A stretch of 54,153 nt of DNA. Source: UBA668 sp043740085 (GTDB lineage: Bacteria > Actinomycetota > Acidimicrobiia > Acidimicrobiales > Ilumatobacteraceae). The translations under genes were made by a program, and so were the position numbers. The stretch lies in assembly GCA_043740085.1 (NCBI GenBank), contig JAYUCY010000036.1, forward strand, positions 1 through 54,153. Reading direction: 5' to 3'. Positions 16,187-24,813 of the stretch are shown piece after piece (within the stretch, counting starts at the first letter, position 1; every line of letters starts with the position of its first letter). The notes under the pieces were generated by a model. The model was given only the letters and a program-made list of their open reading frames with translations. It ran no database searches and had not been told where the DNA came from.

Positions 16187-16275
16187 CGAGGGTTTCGGTG
16201 ACCTACGGCGCGCTCGAAACCCTCGCTACCTCTTCCCGAGGGTTTCGGTGACGTGCGGTGCGGTTGAAACCCTCG
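16187..16275. repeat. Two copies of a 39-bp extragenic palindrome (family 1)
   Basis: Copies at 16187-16225 and 16237-16275. Each begins CGAGGGTTTCGGTGAC and ends GAAACCCTCG; the arms pair perfectly over 11 bp (16187-16197 with 16215-16225) and 10 bp (16237-16246 with 16266-16275), enclosing a loop that starts GTGAC. A third, diverged copy is at 52372-52420. They lie between the divergent DUF4395 and racemase genes. The arms and the GGTTTCGGTGAC core are shared between loci 36 kb apart, so this is a dispersed repeat and not a local operator. Confidence 0.85.
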
Positions 16276-16303
16276 GCTGGAGGCTTGGGGACGTCGGCGG
16301 GAC

Positions 16304-16309
16304 TACCGT
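16304..16309 (+). promoter_or_regulatory. -10 hexamer before the alanine-racemase-fold gene
   Basis: TACCGT lies eight bases before the ATG at 16318; no ribosome-binding sequence is present, consistent with a leaderless transcript. Confidence 0.4.
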
Positions 16310-16317
16310 AACATCGC

Positions 16318-17277
16318 ATGACTGTTCGCCTGACCGTTGATCGCGCCGCCTGGGATTCACACATCGCAGGTGCGCTGGCCAGCTACGCAGGCCTGGTGCC
16401 GGTGGTGAAGGGAAACGGGTACGGTTTTACCAGGCCGGTGCTCCACCGGGTCGCTGCGGCCAACGGTGCCCGCTACGTCTGCGTGGGCACGGTCCATGAG
16501 CTAGCGGATGTCCCTGCGGAGCTCACGGCGGTGGTGCTGACACCGACCTTGACAGCGCCGCCCGACACGCGACCCGTACTGACCGTGGGCAGCCTCGAAC
16601 ACGTCAGCGTGCTCAACGGATGGCACGGCAGTGTGATGGTCAAACTGGCCAGCAGCATGAAACGGTACGGCGCAAACCCGGGCGAACTAGCCGAGCTTCT
16701 GGTGGCGATCACCCACGCAGGCCTGCAGGTCGCAGGCTTCGGCATCCACCTGCCACTCGCTGGCGACGACGGCGCTCGGCTTGCCGAGGTCGACGCGTGG
16801 CTGCCGCTCCTGCCACCAACGGCCGAAGTGTGGGTCAGCCACCTTCGCCCCGAGACATTCAACGCGCTCTCCGCCGCCCACCCAGCGCGCCGCTTCCGCA
16901 TCCGCGTGGGAACCGCGCTCTGGCACGGCACTCCCCGCGGCCACTTTCTTCACCTCACCGCCGACGTCATCCAGACCCAGCAGGTACGCGCTGGCGAGAC
17001 GGCCGGCTACCGCCAGACCGCTGCGCCGTTCGACGCAACGTTGGTCGCCATCGGGGCCGGCTCCACCAACGGGATTGCGCTGCTCGACGATGCCGACCCA
17101 GCGCGGCGCAGCCCGTTCCATTTCCAACGTCAGCGGTTGGCGCTGCTCGAGCGGCCACACATGCACACGTCGCTGGCGGTGTTACCGGCGGGTCAGCCGT
17201 GCCCACGCGTCGGCGACTGGGTTGACGTGCAGCGCCCGCTGATCGGCACCTACGTCGACGAGTTGCTGTGGACCTGA
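16318..17277 (+). CDS. Alanine racemase-fold (fold type III) PLP protein
   Basis: 319 residues. The N-terminal motif VPVVKGNGYGFT carries the PLP-binding lysine (Lys31) of fold type III enzymes, and MVKLASSMKRYGANPGELAE corresponds to the 'K(V/L)dtGM.R.G' phosphate-side segment of alanine racemase. It is shorter than standard Alr (about 370 residues), with a reduced C-terminal beta domain, and the C-terminal catalytic Tyr region is not obvious. It may racemise an amino acid for cell-wall synthesis or have another PLP role. The following DUF418 gene starts 10 bp before its end, so the two are translationally coupled. Confidence 0.75.
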   Translation: MTVRLTVDRAAWDSHIAGALASYAGLVPVVKGNGYGFTRPVLHRVAAANGARYVCVGTVHELADVPAELTAVVLTPTLTAPPDTRPVLTVGSLEHVSVLNGWHGSVMVKLASSMKRYGANPGELAELLVAITHAGLQVAGFGIHLPLAGDDGARLAEVDAWLPLLPPTAEVWVSHLRPETFNALSAAHPARRFRIRVGTALWHGTPRGHFLHLTADVIQTQQVRAGETAGYRQTAAPFDATLVAIGAGSTNGIALLDDADPARRSPFHFQRQRLALLERPHMHTSLAVLPAGQPCPRVGDWVDVQRPLIGTYVDELLWT

Positions 17278-18395
17278 CACCCACGACGCCGACTGCAGCC
17301 GCACCCACGGCGTCGAAACGCTACATCGAGCTGGATGTCATCCGCGCTGTGGCGCTGATCGGCGTCTGCGTCATGAACTTCCACGGCTACCTCATCCTCG
17401 ATGGTGCCAAGTATCCGCCAACCAATTTCATCGAACGAATCTTCGACCCGTGGGACGGGCCGCTCTCCACTCGCTTCGCGGCCACGTTCGTCACCGTCGC
17501 GGGAATGGGCATCACCTTGCTGACCCGGCGCAGCAGAGCCAGCGGTGATCGGCGGGCGATCAGCGCCGACCGCTGGACACTGACTCGCCGCGGCGTGCTG
17601 CTCTACACGTTCGGATTCTTCCTGAACTGGGTCTGGAGCGGCACGATCCTGTTCTTCTACGGCGCGTTCTTCGTCGTCGGCGCTGTGCTGTTCACCCGGC
17701 GCAGCCGGTGGCTGGTGGCCATCGGCGCCGGCGCCGCGCTGATCGCCGCCGCCATTCAGTGGTGGGCGCTCAACCAGCAGAGCAACGGGCACGACACCTC
17801 ATGGTTACTCATTGGCGACGCCACCACGAATCGCTCGCCGCGCGACCTGTTGCTGGACACCTTCGTGCGTGGCACCCACCCACTGCTGCCGTGGTTGGCG
17901 TTCCTGTGCATGGGCATGGTGCTGGGCCGGCTGATGCCCTTCACCAGCCAACGACGAACCGGGCTTGCGACCGCCGGTGCAGCGTGCCTTGCTGTCGGCT
18001 ACCTCGCACACAACTCGGTAACCTGGCATTCGACACTCGCGGCTACGAACCCATCTGGCCGCGGGGTGCTCTACACACTCACCACCGTGGGCTCGTCGCT
18101 GTTGGCCGTCAGCCTCGTCGGCTGGCTGGCGCAAGCCACCGCCAGCTCGCGTGTCACCGTGGCGCTTGCCACTGCGGGCCGTACCACACTGACCTTGTAC
18201 GTCGGCCACGTGCTGGTCTACAACCTGTTGGTGCACTGGCTGGGATGGGTACAACCGGCCGCGCTGGGAACCGCACTGCTCTTCGCTGCCGGCTATTGGG
18301 TGTGCGTCGTGGTGGCAGCCACGCTGTACCAGCGGCGGTTTGGAATCGGGCCCCTGGAGTGGGTCTACCGAAAGTTCAGCAGCACTGAGCTATAG
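17268..18395 (+). CDS. Multi-pass membrane protein, DUF418/YeiB-like
   Basis: 375 residues, GTG start overlapping the upstream gene. The opening ELDVIRAVALIGVCVMNFHG is typical of the YeiB/HGSNAT-like acyltransferase superfamily ('R..al.Gi..mn'). About nine hydrophobic segments follow, and the C-terminus contains the DUF418-type sequence GRTTLTLYVGHVLVYNLLVH and PLEWVYRKFS. Members are thought to transfer acyl groups or modify envelope components; coupling with a racemase-fold gene suggests an envelope role. Its stop is seven bases from the convergent metallopeptidase stop. Confidence 0.82.
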   Translation: MDLTPTTPTAAAPTASKRYIELDVIRAVALIGVCVMNFHGYLILDGAKYPPTNFIERIFDPWDGPLSTRFAATFVTVAGMGITLLTRRSRASGDRRAISADRWTLTRRGVLLYTFGFFLNWVWSGTILFFYGAFFVVGAVLFTRRSRWLVAIGAGAALIAAAIQWWALNQQSNGHDTSWLLIGDATTNRSPRDLLLDTFVRGTHPLLPWLAFLCMGMVLGRLMPFTSQRRTGLATAGAACLAVGYLAHNSVTWHSTLAATNPSGRGVLYTLTTVGSSLLAVSLVGWLAQATASSRVTVALATAGRTTLTLYVGHVLVYNLLVHWLGWVQPAALGTALLFAAGYWVCVVVAATLYQRRFGIGPLEWVYRKFSSTEL

Positions 18396-18401
18396 CGAGA
18401 A

Positions 18402-19319
18402 CTAGAGCACGTCCTTGAACGTGTCGCACGTCGTCGGGTCCTGGCTGTTGAAGCCAGTCATGAACCACGTCGTGCGCTGTTCAGCGGAACCGTGTGTCCA
18501 ACTCTCGGGGTCGATGCGGCCCTGCGTGCGCTGCTGAATGCGGTCGTCGCCCACACCCTCGGCAGCGTTGATTGCTTCTTGGATCTCCTGTGCGTTGTCC
18601 AGCAGGCCACGCGCATTCGCGTCGCCCACCCAGGCGCCGGCGAAGCAGTCCGCCTGCAATTCCATCGCCACCGAGTACTGATTGGCGCGACTGGGGTCGT
18701 TTTGTGACGCCTCTTGCACCTGCGCATTGGTACCCAGCAGGTTTTGCACATGGTGGCCGTACTCGTGAGCAAGGATGTACTGCTCGGCCAAGTCGCTGGT
18801 GGTGCCAATCAACTGGTTCTCCAGCTGTTGCATGAACTCCAGATCGATGTACACCAGGTGATCGGCGGGGCAGTAGAAGGGCCCGGTTTCGCTGCTGGCC
18901 TGGCCGCAGCCGGTGCTGACCCCCCCGGTGAACCACACGGTCTCAGTGACCTCGTAGTTCGTGCTGAAGAACTGCGGCAACGCCCGGGTCCAGTAGTCCT
19001 GCACATCGTTGGTGACCCCGCACACGATCTGCTCCAGATCCGTGACACAGCCCGCGGCACCGGAACCGGACGACTGGCTGGGCTGCGTTGCGGCCTGTGA
19101 AGTGCCGCCGGCACCCAACAGTTTGGGCAGGAACATTGCTGCGAGCAGCACCAGAATGCCGATGAGGCCTCCCCCAGCCTTGAGGCCGCCGGGCATGCCG
19201 CCACCGCCACCGCCACGACCACCCATGCCCGGAATTTGGAATGGGAAGCCACCGCTGCCACCGCCCTGACCGCGCCGGTCGTCGATATGTGAAGCGTCTG
19301 TACTGCGAATCTTTGTCAT
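18402..19319 (-). CDS. Neutral zinc metallopeptidase (YpfJ family)
   Basis: 305 residues. A Gly-rich cytoplasmic N-terminus (DRRGQGGGSGGFPFQIPG) leads to one transmembrane helix (GGLIGILVLLAAMFLPKLLG) and an external catalytic domain. The zinc-binding HEYGHH motif is at 185-190, followed by the third-ligand region MELQADCFAGAWVGDA. Family members (PF04228) share the N-terminal Arg/Gly segment. Several Cys (CVTDLEQIVCG; GCGQ...FYCP; TTCDTF) probably form disulfides. A GAGGGGG ribosome-binding sequence precedes the ATG, and TAAGCT just upstream, inside the 3' end region of the ROK gene, may be its -10. Confidence 0.93.
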   Translation of the reverse strand: MTKIRSTDASHIDDRRGQGGGSGGFPFQIPGMGGRGGGGGGMPGGLKAGGGLIGILVLLAAMFLPKLLGAGGTSQAATQPSQSSGSGAAGCVTDLEQIVCGVTNDVQDYWTRALPQFFSTNYEVTETVWFTGGVSTGCGQASSETGPFYCPADHLVYIDLEFMQQLENQLIGTTSDLAEQYILAHEYGHHVQNLLGTNAQVQEASQNDPSRANQYSVAMELQADCFAGAWVGDANARGLLDNAQEIQEAINAAEGVGDDRIQQRTQGRIDPESWTHGSAEQRTTWFMTGFNSQDPTTCDTFKDVL

Positions 19320-19361
19320 GTGGGGACCCCCTCGCCGAAGTGCGGAGAGCTTACGCCAATG

Positions 19362-20336
19362 TCAGGCGGTTGCCCGGCGCCGCCGTGAGCGGTGGATGCC
19401 GCGGACGGCCACTGCACCGGCGCCGATCAGCGGGCCACGATCACCGAGGCGCACCGGGGTGATGCGCGCCCCGCGAGAGAATGACAACTTGGTGTGCTCG
19501 TCGAGTGCTTCTTGGGCGGAGTTGAAAAACGTGGCACCAAAGCCCAGCGCCACAGAACCACCAACCACCACAAGATCGAGGTCGAGCACGTTGCACACCG
19601 AGGCACACGCGCGACCAACCAGACGGCCGGTGCGCTGCATGATCTCGTAGGTGGGTTCGGTGGGCGGACGGCCGGTGATCGATTCGATGGCCGCGCCTGA
19701 TGCTTCCGCCTCCAGGCATCCACGCGAGCCGCATGGGCAGCGGCGGCCGTTGGGCTCGACGATGATGTGCCCGACGTGGCCGGCGTTGCCCGTGCCACCA
19801 TCCAGCAGTTGGCCATTCAGCACTATGCCGCCGCCGACGCCGGTGCTGACCACCATCGCTAGAAAGCTTTGCTTGCCCTGCGCGGCGCCGAGCCAACCCT
19901 CGGCAAGTGCGAGCGCCTTCGCATCCAGGTCGCCGAAGACCGGCAGCCGCGTTGCCGCGACCAGCCGCTCGCGCAACGGGAAGTTGCGCCACGAATGGAT
20001 GTTGAGCGGGGAGATCGTCTCCAGATCGGGTGTCGTGGGGCCGGCGCTACCAACGCCGACAGCGACAACGCGCATGCGGTGGTGCTCGCGCGCACGCGCC
20101 ATTTGTGTCTCGATCACGTCGTTGAGTGTGGCGAAGAGTGCCTCGGCGCCAAGGTCGTGGTTGACATCGACTTTGTCGCGGTCAATCAGTTCGCCCTGCA
20201 TGGTCACCAGCCCAACGGCCATCTTGGTGCCGCCGATATCGATCGCGAGCACGACACCGGGTAGCCGCGGCTTGGGCGCGGCGACATCTCTGGCGTCAAC
20301 GACTGCCGCTGAATCGATTCCAGAAGGCTCGGACAT
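19362..20336 (-). CDS. ROK-family sugar kinase (glucokinase-like)
   Basis: 324 residues. The phosphate-binding motif is VLAIDIGGTKMAVGLV (near residue 30), and the ROK zinc site is GHVGHIIVEPNGRRCPCGSR followed by GCLEAEASG (His plus the CxCGxxGC cysteines). STGVGGGIVLNG is the second phosphate motif. This matches the glucokinase branch of ROK proteins rather than transcriptional repressors, because there is no N-terminal helix-turn-helix; instead a 28-residue extension precedes the kinase fold. It follows the 2OG oxygenase gene by three bases, so the two form an operon. The C-terminus ends in a basic tail (RSRRRRATA). Confidence 0.9.
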   Translation of the reverse strand: MSEPSGIDSAAVVDARDVAAPKPRLPGVVLAIDIGGTKMAVGLVTMQGELIDRDKVDVNHDLGAEALFATLNDVIETQMARAREHHRMRVVAVGVGSAGPTTPDLETISPLNIHSWRNFPLRERLVAATRLPVFGDLDAKALALAEGWLGAAQGKQSFLAMVVSTGVGGGIVLNGQLLDGGTGNAGHVGHIIVEPNGRRCPCGSRGCLEAEASGAAIESITGRPPTEPTYEIMQRTGRLVGRACASVCNVLDLDLVVVGGSVALGFGATFFNSAQEALDEHTKLSFSRGARITPVRLGDRGPLIGAGAVAVRGIHRSRRRRATA

Positions 20337-20339
20337 CTG

Positions 20340-21317
20340 TCAGCCGACGCGGCGCGCCGACTCCACCAGATTGATCTCGTACAGCACAAGGTCGAGCGCG
20401 TCGGCGCTGAGCATTCCCGAGAAGCGCTGCGGGTTGTCGGTCGTGATGCACGCCGCAAGCGGATTGAGCAACGTCCATGGCGTCGGGTGCGCAAACTGCA
20501 CCACGCTGTACCGCTCACCGGTGTAGCCGGGCGCGGCAACCACCCGGTGGATGCCGGTGCGAATCACGCCGTTGGTGAGCCGCTCCAGCATCATGCCGGT
20601 GTTGATGATCACCTGCCCGCCAGGAGCCACCGCATCGACCCACTCGCCGTCAACCAAAACCTGCAAGCCAGGGGCAGTGGAACGAGGTAGTGCGGTGATC
20701 AGGTTGATATCGCCATGCGCACCTGCCCACACGTGCCCAGCGCCGCCACCGTCGGGCGCCTGCTGCATAGCGGGATACCGGATGGCACGGGTGAGCGTGG
20801 CGCCGTTGGTAGTCATTTCATCGAAGAACGACTCGTGACAGCCAAGGCCCTCGGCGATGATGCGCAGGAACCGACGCTGAATGTCTTCCACTTTGCGGTG
20901 GAACGTGTTGAGCACTTCGGTGATGCCGGGCACCGCGGCCTCGGGCAACACCTGCGGGCCGTAGCGGTATGGGTAGCGGGTACGCAGCGGATGCCCTTCG
21001 GGAAGGGTGAGCCCCCAGTTGAGCATCTCCTTCCAGTCGGGCACATCGCTGCTGGCGGCGGTTTCCACCAACAAGCCGGTGTACCCGGTTTGGCCATGAG
21101 AGTCGGGCGCGACGAACGCCAGTTTGGTCTCCTGCGGGTGCTCGAAAAACTCCTTGAGCATTCCATAGGCGGTATCGAGCATGTCCTCGGAAAGGTCGTG
21201 CAGCGTGTACACGAACCCGGTAGCCAAGCTGCGGCGCACACCATCAACCACCGCGCGCCGTTGCTGCCCGCTGCCATTCTCGAACGCAAGAAGGTCAACT
21301 TCCAGAATTTCGCTCAT
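20340..21317 (-). CDS. Isopenicillin-N-synthase-like 2-oxoglutarate/Fe(II) oxygenase
   Basis: 325 residues. A DIOX_N-like N-terminal half (GVRRSLATGFVYTLHDLSED; FFEHPQETKLAF) precedes the double-stranded beta-helix core with iron ligands His201 and Asp203 (GAHGDINLITALP) and the distal His257 (TGIHRVV), followed by RYSVVQF, whose Arg-x-Ser binds the 2-oxoglutarate carboxylate. Substrate unknown. The ATG at 21315-21317 was preferred to one 12 codons upstream because TACGGT lies six bases before it. Co-transcribed with the ROK kinase. Confidence 0.9.
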   Translation of the reverse strand: MSEILEVDLLAFENGSGQQRRAVVDGVRRSLATGFVYTLHDLSEDMLDTAYGMLKEFFEHPQETKLAFVAPDSHGQTGYTGLLVETAASSDVPDWKEMLNWGLTLPEGHPLRTRYPYRYGPQVLPEAAVPGITEVLNTFHRKVEDIQRRFLRIIAEGLGCHESFFDEMTTNGATLTRAIRYPAMQQAPDGGGAGHVWAGAHGDINLITALPRSTAPGLQVLVDGEWVDAVAPGGQVIINTGMMLERLTNGVIRTGIHRVVAAPGYTGERYSVVQFAHPTPWTLLNPLAACITTDNPQRFSGMLSADALDLVLYEINLVESARRVG

Positions 21318-21323
21318 AGCACC

Positions 21324-21329
21324 ACCGTA
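21324..21329 (-). promoter_or_regulatory. -10 hexamer of a leaderless promoter for the oxygenase-kinase operon
   Basis: TACGGT on the minus strand, six bases before the ATG at 21317. The same hexamer stands before glgA, the rib operon and the thiolase in this window. Confidence 0.5.
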
Positions 21330-21442
21330 GCGTCGGCGGTGACGTACGGGCATCGGTGTGACTTCGTCAAGAAATCCGGGAGGCGGCCCAAACCATTGCC
21401 ACGCTGCGTGCGTGTCTTGGCTGTGGAAGCCGTGAGTGCACC

Positions 21443-22006
21443 GTGAGCGAACTGCCCGACCGGTTCATCAGCGCGCTGCTTCGCGACGGCTCAGCGGGGG
21501 CGGTTTATCTGAACGTCGACCTCGACAGCGCCTACGCGGGGGTCATGCGGCGAGTGCAGCACGTCGGGCGCCGGCGTGTCGCTCTCGTCAGTGGCGCCGC
21601 GTGCGTCGCGTTGTTCGGCGGAGTCCTGTTCGCGGGCAGCCGGATGGGCACCTCCGACGATGGGCAGCCCAGCGGCCCGGCCACCGACAATCGTGGCAAC
21701 CTGATCCCCGACTCCAGCGACGTCACCACGACCACCACCCCACCAGCCACTACCGTCGAGCCGACCACCGACACCGCCACTGTGCCGATGGAGACGGCCC
21801 CACCCCAGACCGCTGTCGTTGCGGCCCAGACGCCCGCCGCTCGTGGCGGTCGTTCGCCAGCCACGACGCTGTCGAATTATTCAGGCAATGGCGGTGGCCC
21901 GAGCACCACCTACGACCAGGGCGACCACGGTGACCCGGACACAACCGCTGATGGCCTCCATGGCGGCGGACGCGATGACGGGAGCGGCGGATCTCACGGC
22001 GGCTGA
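21443..22006 (+). CDS. Single-pass membrane protein, probable partner of the following ECF sigma factor
   Basis: 187 residues, GTG start. About 50 residues of cytoplasmic sequence (ELPDRFISALLRDGSAGAVY...) precede one transmembrane helix (RVALVSGAACVALFGGVLFA, about 47-66) and a disordered outer region rich in Thr, Pro, Gly, Asp and His. There is no zinc-binding H-x3-C-x2-C anti-sigma motif. Its position 49 bp before an ECF sigma gene on the same strand and the membrane topology suggest a sigma-regulating role, but that is inference; no family was recognised. Confidence 0.65.
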   Translation: MSELPDRFISALLRDGSAGAVYLNVDLDSAYAGVMRRVQHVGRRRVALVSGAACVALFGGVLFAGSRMGTSDDGQPSGPATDNRGNLIPDSSDVTTTTTPPATTVEPTTDTATVPMETAPPQTAVVAAQTPAARGGRSPATTLSNYSGNGGGPSTTYDQGDHGDPDTTADGLHGGGRDDGSGGSHGG

Positions 22007-22055
22007 CCCCGGCCATAAGGTAAGGCGTGCCCCAGCTGTTGAAACGAGCGTCGCG

Positions 22056-22586
22056 ATGACCGACGAGACGGAAATCACCAGCGAGGTCACCGTCGTGGTC
22101 GGCCTCGAAGTACTTTTTCGCGCGCACTACGCGCGTCTGGTCCGCGCGCTCACCTTGGTCTCAGGCAGCCAAGAGTCGGCAGCCGATGCCGTACAAGAGG
22201 CGTTTGTCAAAGCGCACCTCCACTGGCGCAAGATCGAGCGCTACGACGACCCGGTCGGTTGGATTCGACGCGTCGCGATCAACAAGCTGCGCGACGATCA
22301 TCGGCGCGGCGACCGCAAGGAGCGCGCGACGCAGCAACTTCAAACGGACGCACGGGCACCTTCCGTCGAGTGGTCGAACGGTCTCGATGTCATCCAGATG
22401 CTCGCGGAGCTTCCCCGCCGACAACGACTGGCAATGGCGCTGTTCTATGTCGACGAGCTCTCCGTCGCTGAAGTCGCGACCGCGATGAAACTCAGCGAGG
22501 GTGCCGTCAAGTTTCACCTTCATCAGGGGCGCGACCGGTTGAGCCAAGTCGTCGCTGCGCGACAGGGCAGCGACAATCCATACTGA
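22056..22586 (+). CDS. ECF-type RNA polymerase sigma factor
   Basis: 176 residues. Region 2: LFRAHYARLVRALTLVSGSQ, ESAADAVQEAFVKAHLHWRK and DDPVGWIRRVAINKLRDDHR. Region 4: QMLAELPRRQRLAMALFYVD then ELSVAEVATAMKLSEGAVKF and HLHQGRDRLSQ (helix-turn-helix). It resembles SigE-family (SigJ-less, short) actinobacterial ECF sigmas. The ATG at 22056 was chosen because upstream in-frame sequence is a shadow of the preceding gene. The ung gene begins five bases after its stop. Confidence 0.9.
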   Translation: MTDETEITSEVTVVVGLEVLFRAHYARLVRALTLVSGSQESAADAVQEAFVKAHLHWRKIERYDDPVGWIRRVAINKLRDDHRRGDRKERATQQLQTDARAPSVEWSNGLDVIQMLAELPRRQRLAMALFYVDELSVAEVATAMKLSEGAVKFHLHQGRDRLSQVVAARQGSDNPY

Positions 22587-22590
22587 GGGC

Positions 22591-23259
22591 GTGACAGATT
22601 GGAACCCGGTGTTGCGCGACGAGTTCGCCAAGCCGTACTGGCCGCAGCTGCAACACTTCGTGGCGGCCCAGCGCGCTCAGTTCACGGTCTTTCCGCCAGC
22701 GGCCGACGTCTTCGCTGCCCTACACCTGACCACCTACGCCGATACGCGCGTCGTGATTCTTGGGCAAGACCCGTATCACGGGCCGAAGCAGGCCCATGGC
22801 CTGTGCTTCTCCGTGCGTCCTGGCGTCGCGATCCCACCTTCTCTTGCCAACGTCTACAAGGAGCTGCGCACTGACCTCGGCATCACTGTGCCACGCCACG
22901 GAAATCTGGAGGCGTGGGCCCGTCAAGGCGTGCTGCTGCTCAATACCACCCTCACGGTGCGCGCCGGTCAAGCTGCCTCGCACCAGGGGCACGGCTGGGA
23001 GATCTTCACTGGGCAGGTACTGCGTGCCGTCAACGACAAGCAGCACCGTGTTGTGTTTCTGCTGTGGGGCGCTGCGGCGCGAAGGAAGAAGTCACTGATC
23101 GACGACTCGCGCCACGTCGTACTCGAGTCGACGCACCCCTCACCGCTCAGCGCCCACAACGGCTTCTTCGGAAGCCGCCCGTTCAGCCGCACGAATGCAG
23201 CGCTGGTCGAAGCCGGCCTGACCCCGATCGACTGGCTACTCCCCGAACAGGTCGAGTAG
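22591..23259 (+). CDS. ung: Uracil-DNA glycosylase
   Basis: 222 residues, GTG start. Family 1 motifs: the water-activating GQDPYHG (Asp60), the uracil-specificity LLLNTTLTVR, and the C-terminal HPSPLSAHNGFFG (His182 and the DNA-intercalation loop). It removes uracil from DNA to start base-excision repair. Placement directly behind an ECF sigma gene suggests co-transcription. Confidence 0.97.
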   Translation: MTDWNPVLRDEFAKPYWPQLQHFVAAQRAQFTVFPPAADVFAALHLTTYADTRVVILGQDPYHGPKQAHGLCFSVRPGVAIPPSLANVYKELRTDLGITVPRHGNLEAWARQGVLLLNTTLTVRAGQAASHQGHGWEIFTGQVLRAVNDKQHRVVFLLWGAAARRKKSLIDDSRHVVLESTHPSPLSAHNGFFGSRPFSRTNAALVEAGLTPIDWLLPEQVE

Positions 23260-23373
23260 CCAGCCGATCACCGGCCACAGATGTCAGCCGTCGAGCGCAC
23301 CCTCGGACGAACTTCAGAGTTTTGAGCGGGGTGACTTGTCTCGCGACGCATTAGTCGGCAGGCTGTAGGCACC

Positions 23374-23916
23374 ATGAGCCACGCGAACATCGTCCGGCGC
23401 TGCGCGCTGATCGGGCTGCTCGTGTTCGTACCCGTCGCGTGCAAGAGCAGCCGCACACCGGCAACGACGACCACTGCGGTCGCCGCCACCACGTCCATTT
23501 CAACGTCCACCTCGACGACTTCGACCACCTCCCCTACCTCCACCACGCTGCCGCCGACCACGACCACCGAGTCGCTCGTGGTCGCGGGTGGCATCGTCAA
23601 GGTCGCCAACGCATCGGGAGTCGATGGCGCTGCCGGCCAGGTCACCGACGCACTCGCCGCCCTCGGTTTCACCACGGCTGGGCCCACCAACGCCGCAGGG
23701 ATCGATGAGGACTTGGCGGAGAGCAAGATCTACGTCATCGCCGGCAGCGAGGCCGTCGCCGAATCCGTCAGCACGCTGATGGGCGGGCTACCAGTGACAC
23801 GAATGCCAACCCCCGCATGGATCAAGGGTGGCACCGCCGGCCTGGGCGACGCGACGGTGCTGGTGATGTTGGGCCACGATCTCGCCGGCACCGCGCTGGC
23901 CGACATGCGCGACTGA
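23374..23916 (+). CDS. Secreted or lipid-anchored LytR_C-domain protein
   Basis: 180 residues. A hydrophobic N-terminal segment (RRCALIGLLVFVPVACKSSR) is a signal peptide, possibly with a lipobox-like Cys23, although Pro-Val-Ala is not an ideal lipobox. A Thr/Ser-rich linker (about 28-66) leads to a domain starting VVAGGIVKVANASGVDGAAG, the LytR_C (PF13399) pattern 'V.VlNgsg..G.A..va..L...Gf', ending in VLVMLGHDLAGTALADMRD. LytR_C domains occur at the end of LCP cell-wall ligases and alone; the function of the stand-alone form is unclear. Confidence 0.78.
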   Translation: MSHANIVRRCALIGLLVFVPVACKSSRTPATTTTAVAATTSISTSTSTTSTTSPTSTTLPPTTTTESLVVAGGIVKVANASGVDGAAGQVTDALAALGFTTAGPTNAAGIDEDLAESKIYVIAGSEAVAESVSTLMGGLPVTRMPTPAWIKGGTAGLGDATVLVMLGHDLAGTALADMRD

Positions 23917-23925
23917 TCGCACAGG

Positions 23926-24813
23926 GTGGCTGCGTTGAAGATGTCAAAAACGAGAGTCAACTGGACGGAGCACCCGCGGGTGTTGGAGCTTCGGCGGCGA
24001 TCCCCGTTTGCCGACCTTCTCGTCCGCAGCGCGGCCAACCATCGTGAGCACCGAACGGGTCGCAATGCAACGTTGGTCGCACACTTTTCGTTTCTCTCCG
24101 TCTTTCCGCTGCTCCTCGTCTTCACCACCATTCTGGGCTTCGCACTGGAGAGCTACCCGAGCCTCCGCATGTCCATCATCGATTCCGCGTTCAGCCGGAT
24201 ACCGATCATCGGCCCCGAACTCGCGAAGGACCCGAGCCGGCTCCAGGGTGATGTGTATGTACTCGTCGTTGGTCTTGTCGTCACGCTGTGGGCGGGCATG
24301 AGGGCGTTCAACGCGTTACAGAACGCACTTGACGACATTGCCGACGTTCCATTGGACGACCGACCCAACATCGTCCGTTCGCGACTTCGGTCGCTGCTGG
24401 GCATTGTCATCGTCGGCGGCGGCCAGGTTGCAGCGGCGGTGCTCACTGGTTTCGTCGGCGTGACCGGCGTCGCCATACTGAGCCGATTGAGCCTGGTCCT
24501 GGCTGCTGTGCTGGTGAACACAGCGGTGCTTGCCGCCAGTTACCGCTGGCTGACCGTTCGACCGCAGTCATGGCGCGCACTTGCGCCAGGCGCCATCGTG
24601 GCAGGCCTTGGGTTCGCAGTGCTGCAGTTGGTGGGCACAGCATTCGTAGGTCGCGCCATCAGCCGGGCATCGCCGGTCTACGGAACGTTTGCCGCAGTGA
24701 TCGGCTTGATCGCGTGGCTCTCGCTGCACGCGATGGTGGCCCTGCTAGGAGCAGAACTGAACCGAGCGCTCCCGATGCGCCGCCTGAGCGACGGTCAGGC
24801 TTCGACGACCTGA
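23926..24813 (+). CDS. YihY/BrkB-family inner membrane protein
   Basis: 295 residues with GTG start (an internal ATG at 23941 is an alternative). About six transmembrane helices; family motifs are HFSFLSVFPLLLVFTTILGF, LVVTLWAGMRAFNALQNALD and YGTFAAVIGLIAWLSLHAMV followed by ALLGAELNRAL. Long called RNase BN by mistake, the family is of unknown function. Its 3' end overlaps the convergent SRPBCC gene by 19 bp. Confidence 0.88.
   Translation: MAALKMSKTRVNWTEHPRVLELRRRSPFADLLVRSAANHREHRTGRNATLVAHFSFLSVFPLLLVFTTILGFALESYPSLRMSIIDSAFSRIPIIGPELAKDPSRLQGDVYVLVVGLVVTLWAGMRAFNALQNALDDIADVPLDDRPNIVRSRLRSLLGIVIVGGGQVAAAVLTGFVGVTGVAILSRLSLVLAAVLVNTAVLAASYRWLTVRPQSWRALAPGAIVAGLGFAVLQLVGTAFVGRAISRASPVYGTFAAVIGLIAWLSLHAMVALLGAELNRALPMRRLSDGQASTT

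Noticed and set aside
23260..23373. CRISPR, phage or transposase signal in accessory-looking intergenic gaps
   Set aside because: No spaced identical repeats, integrase or transposase motifs, or tRNA-flanked borders were found anywhere in the window.
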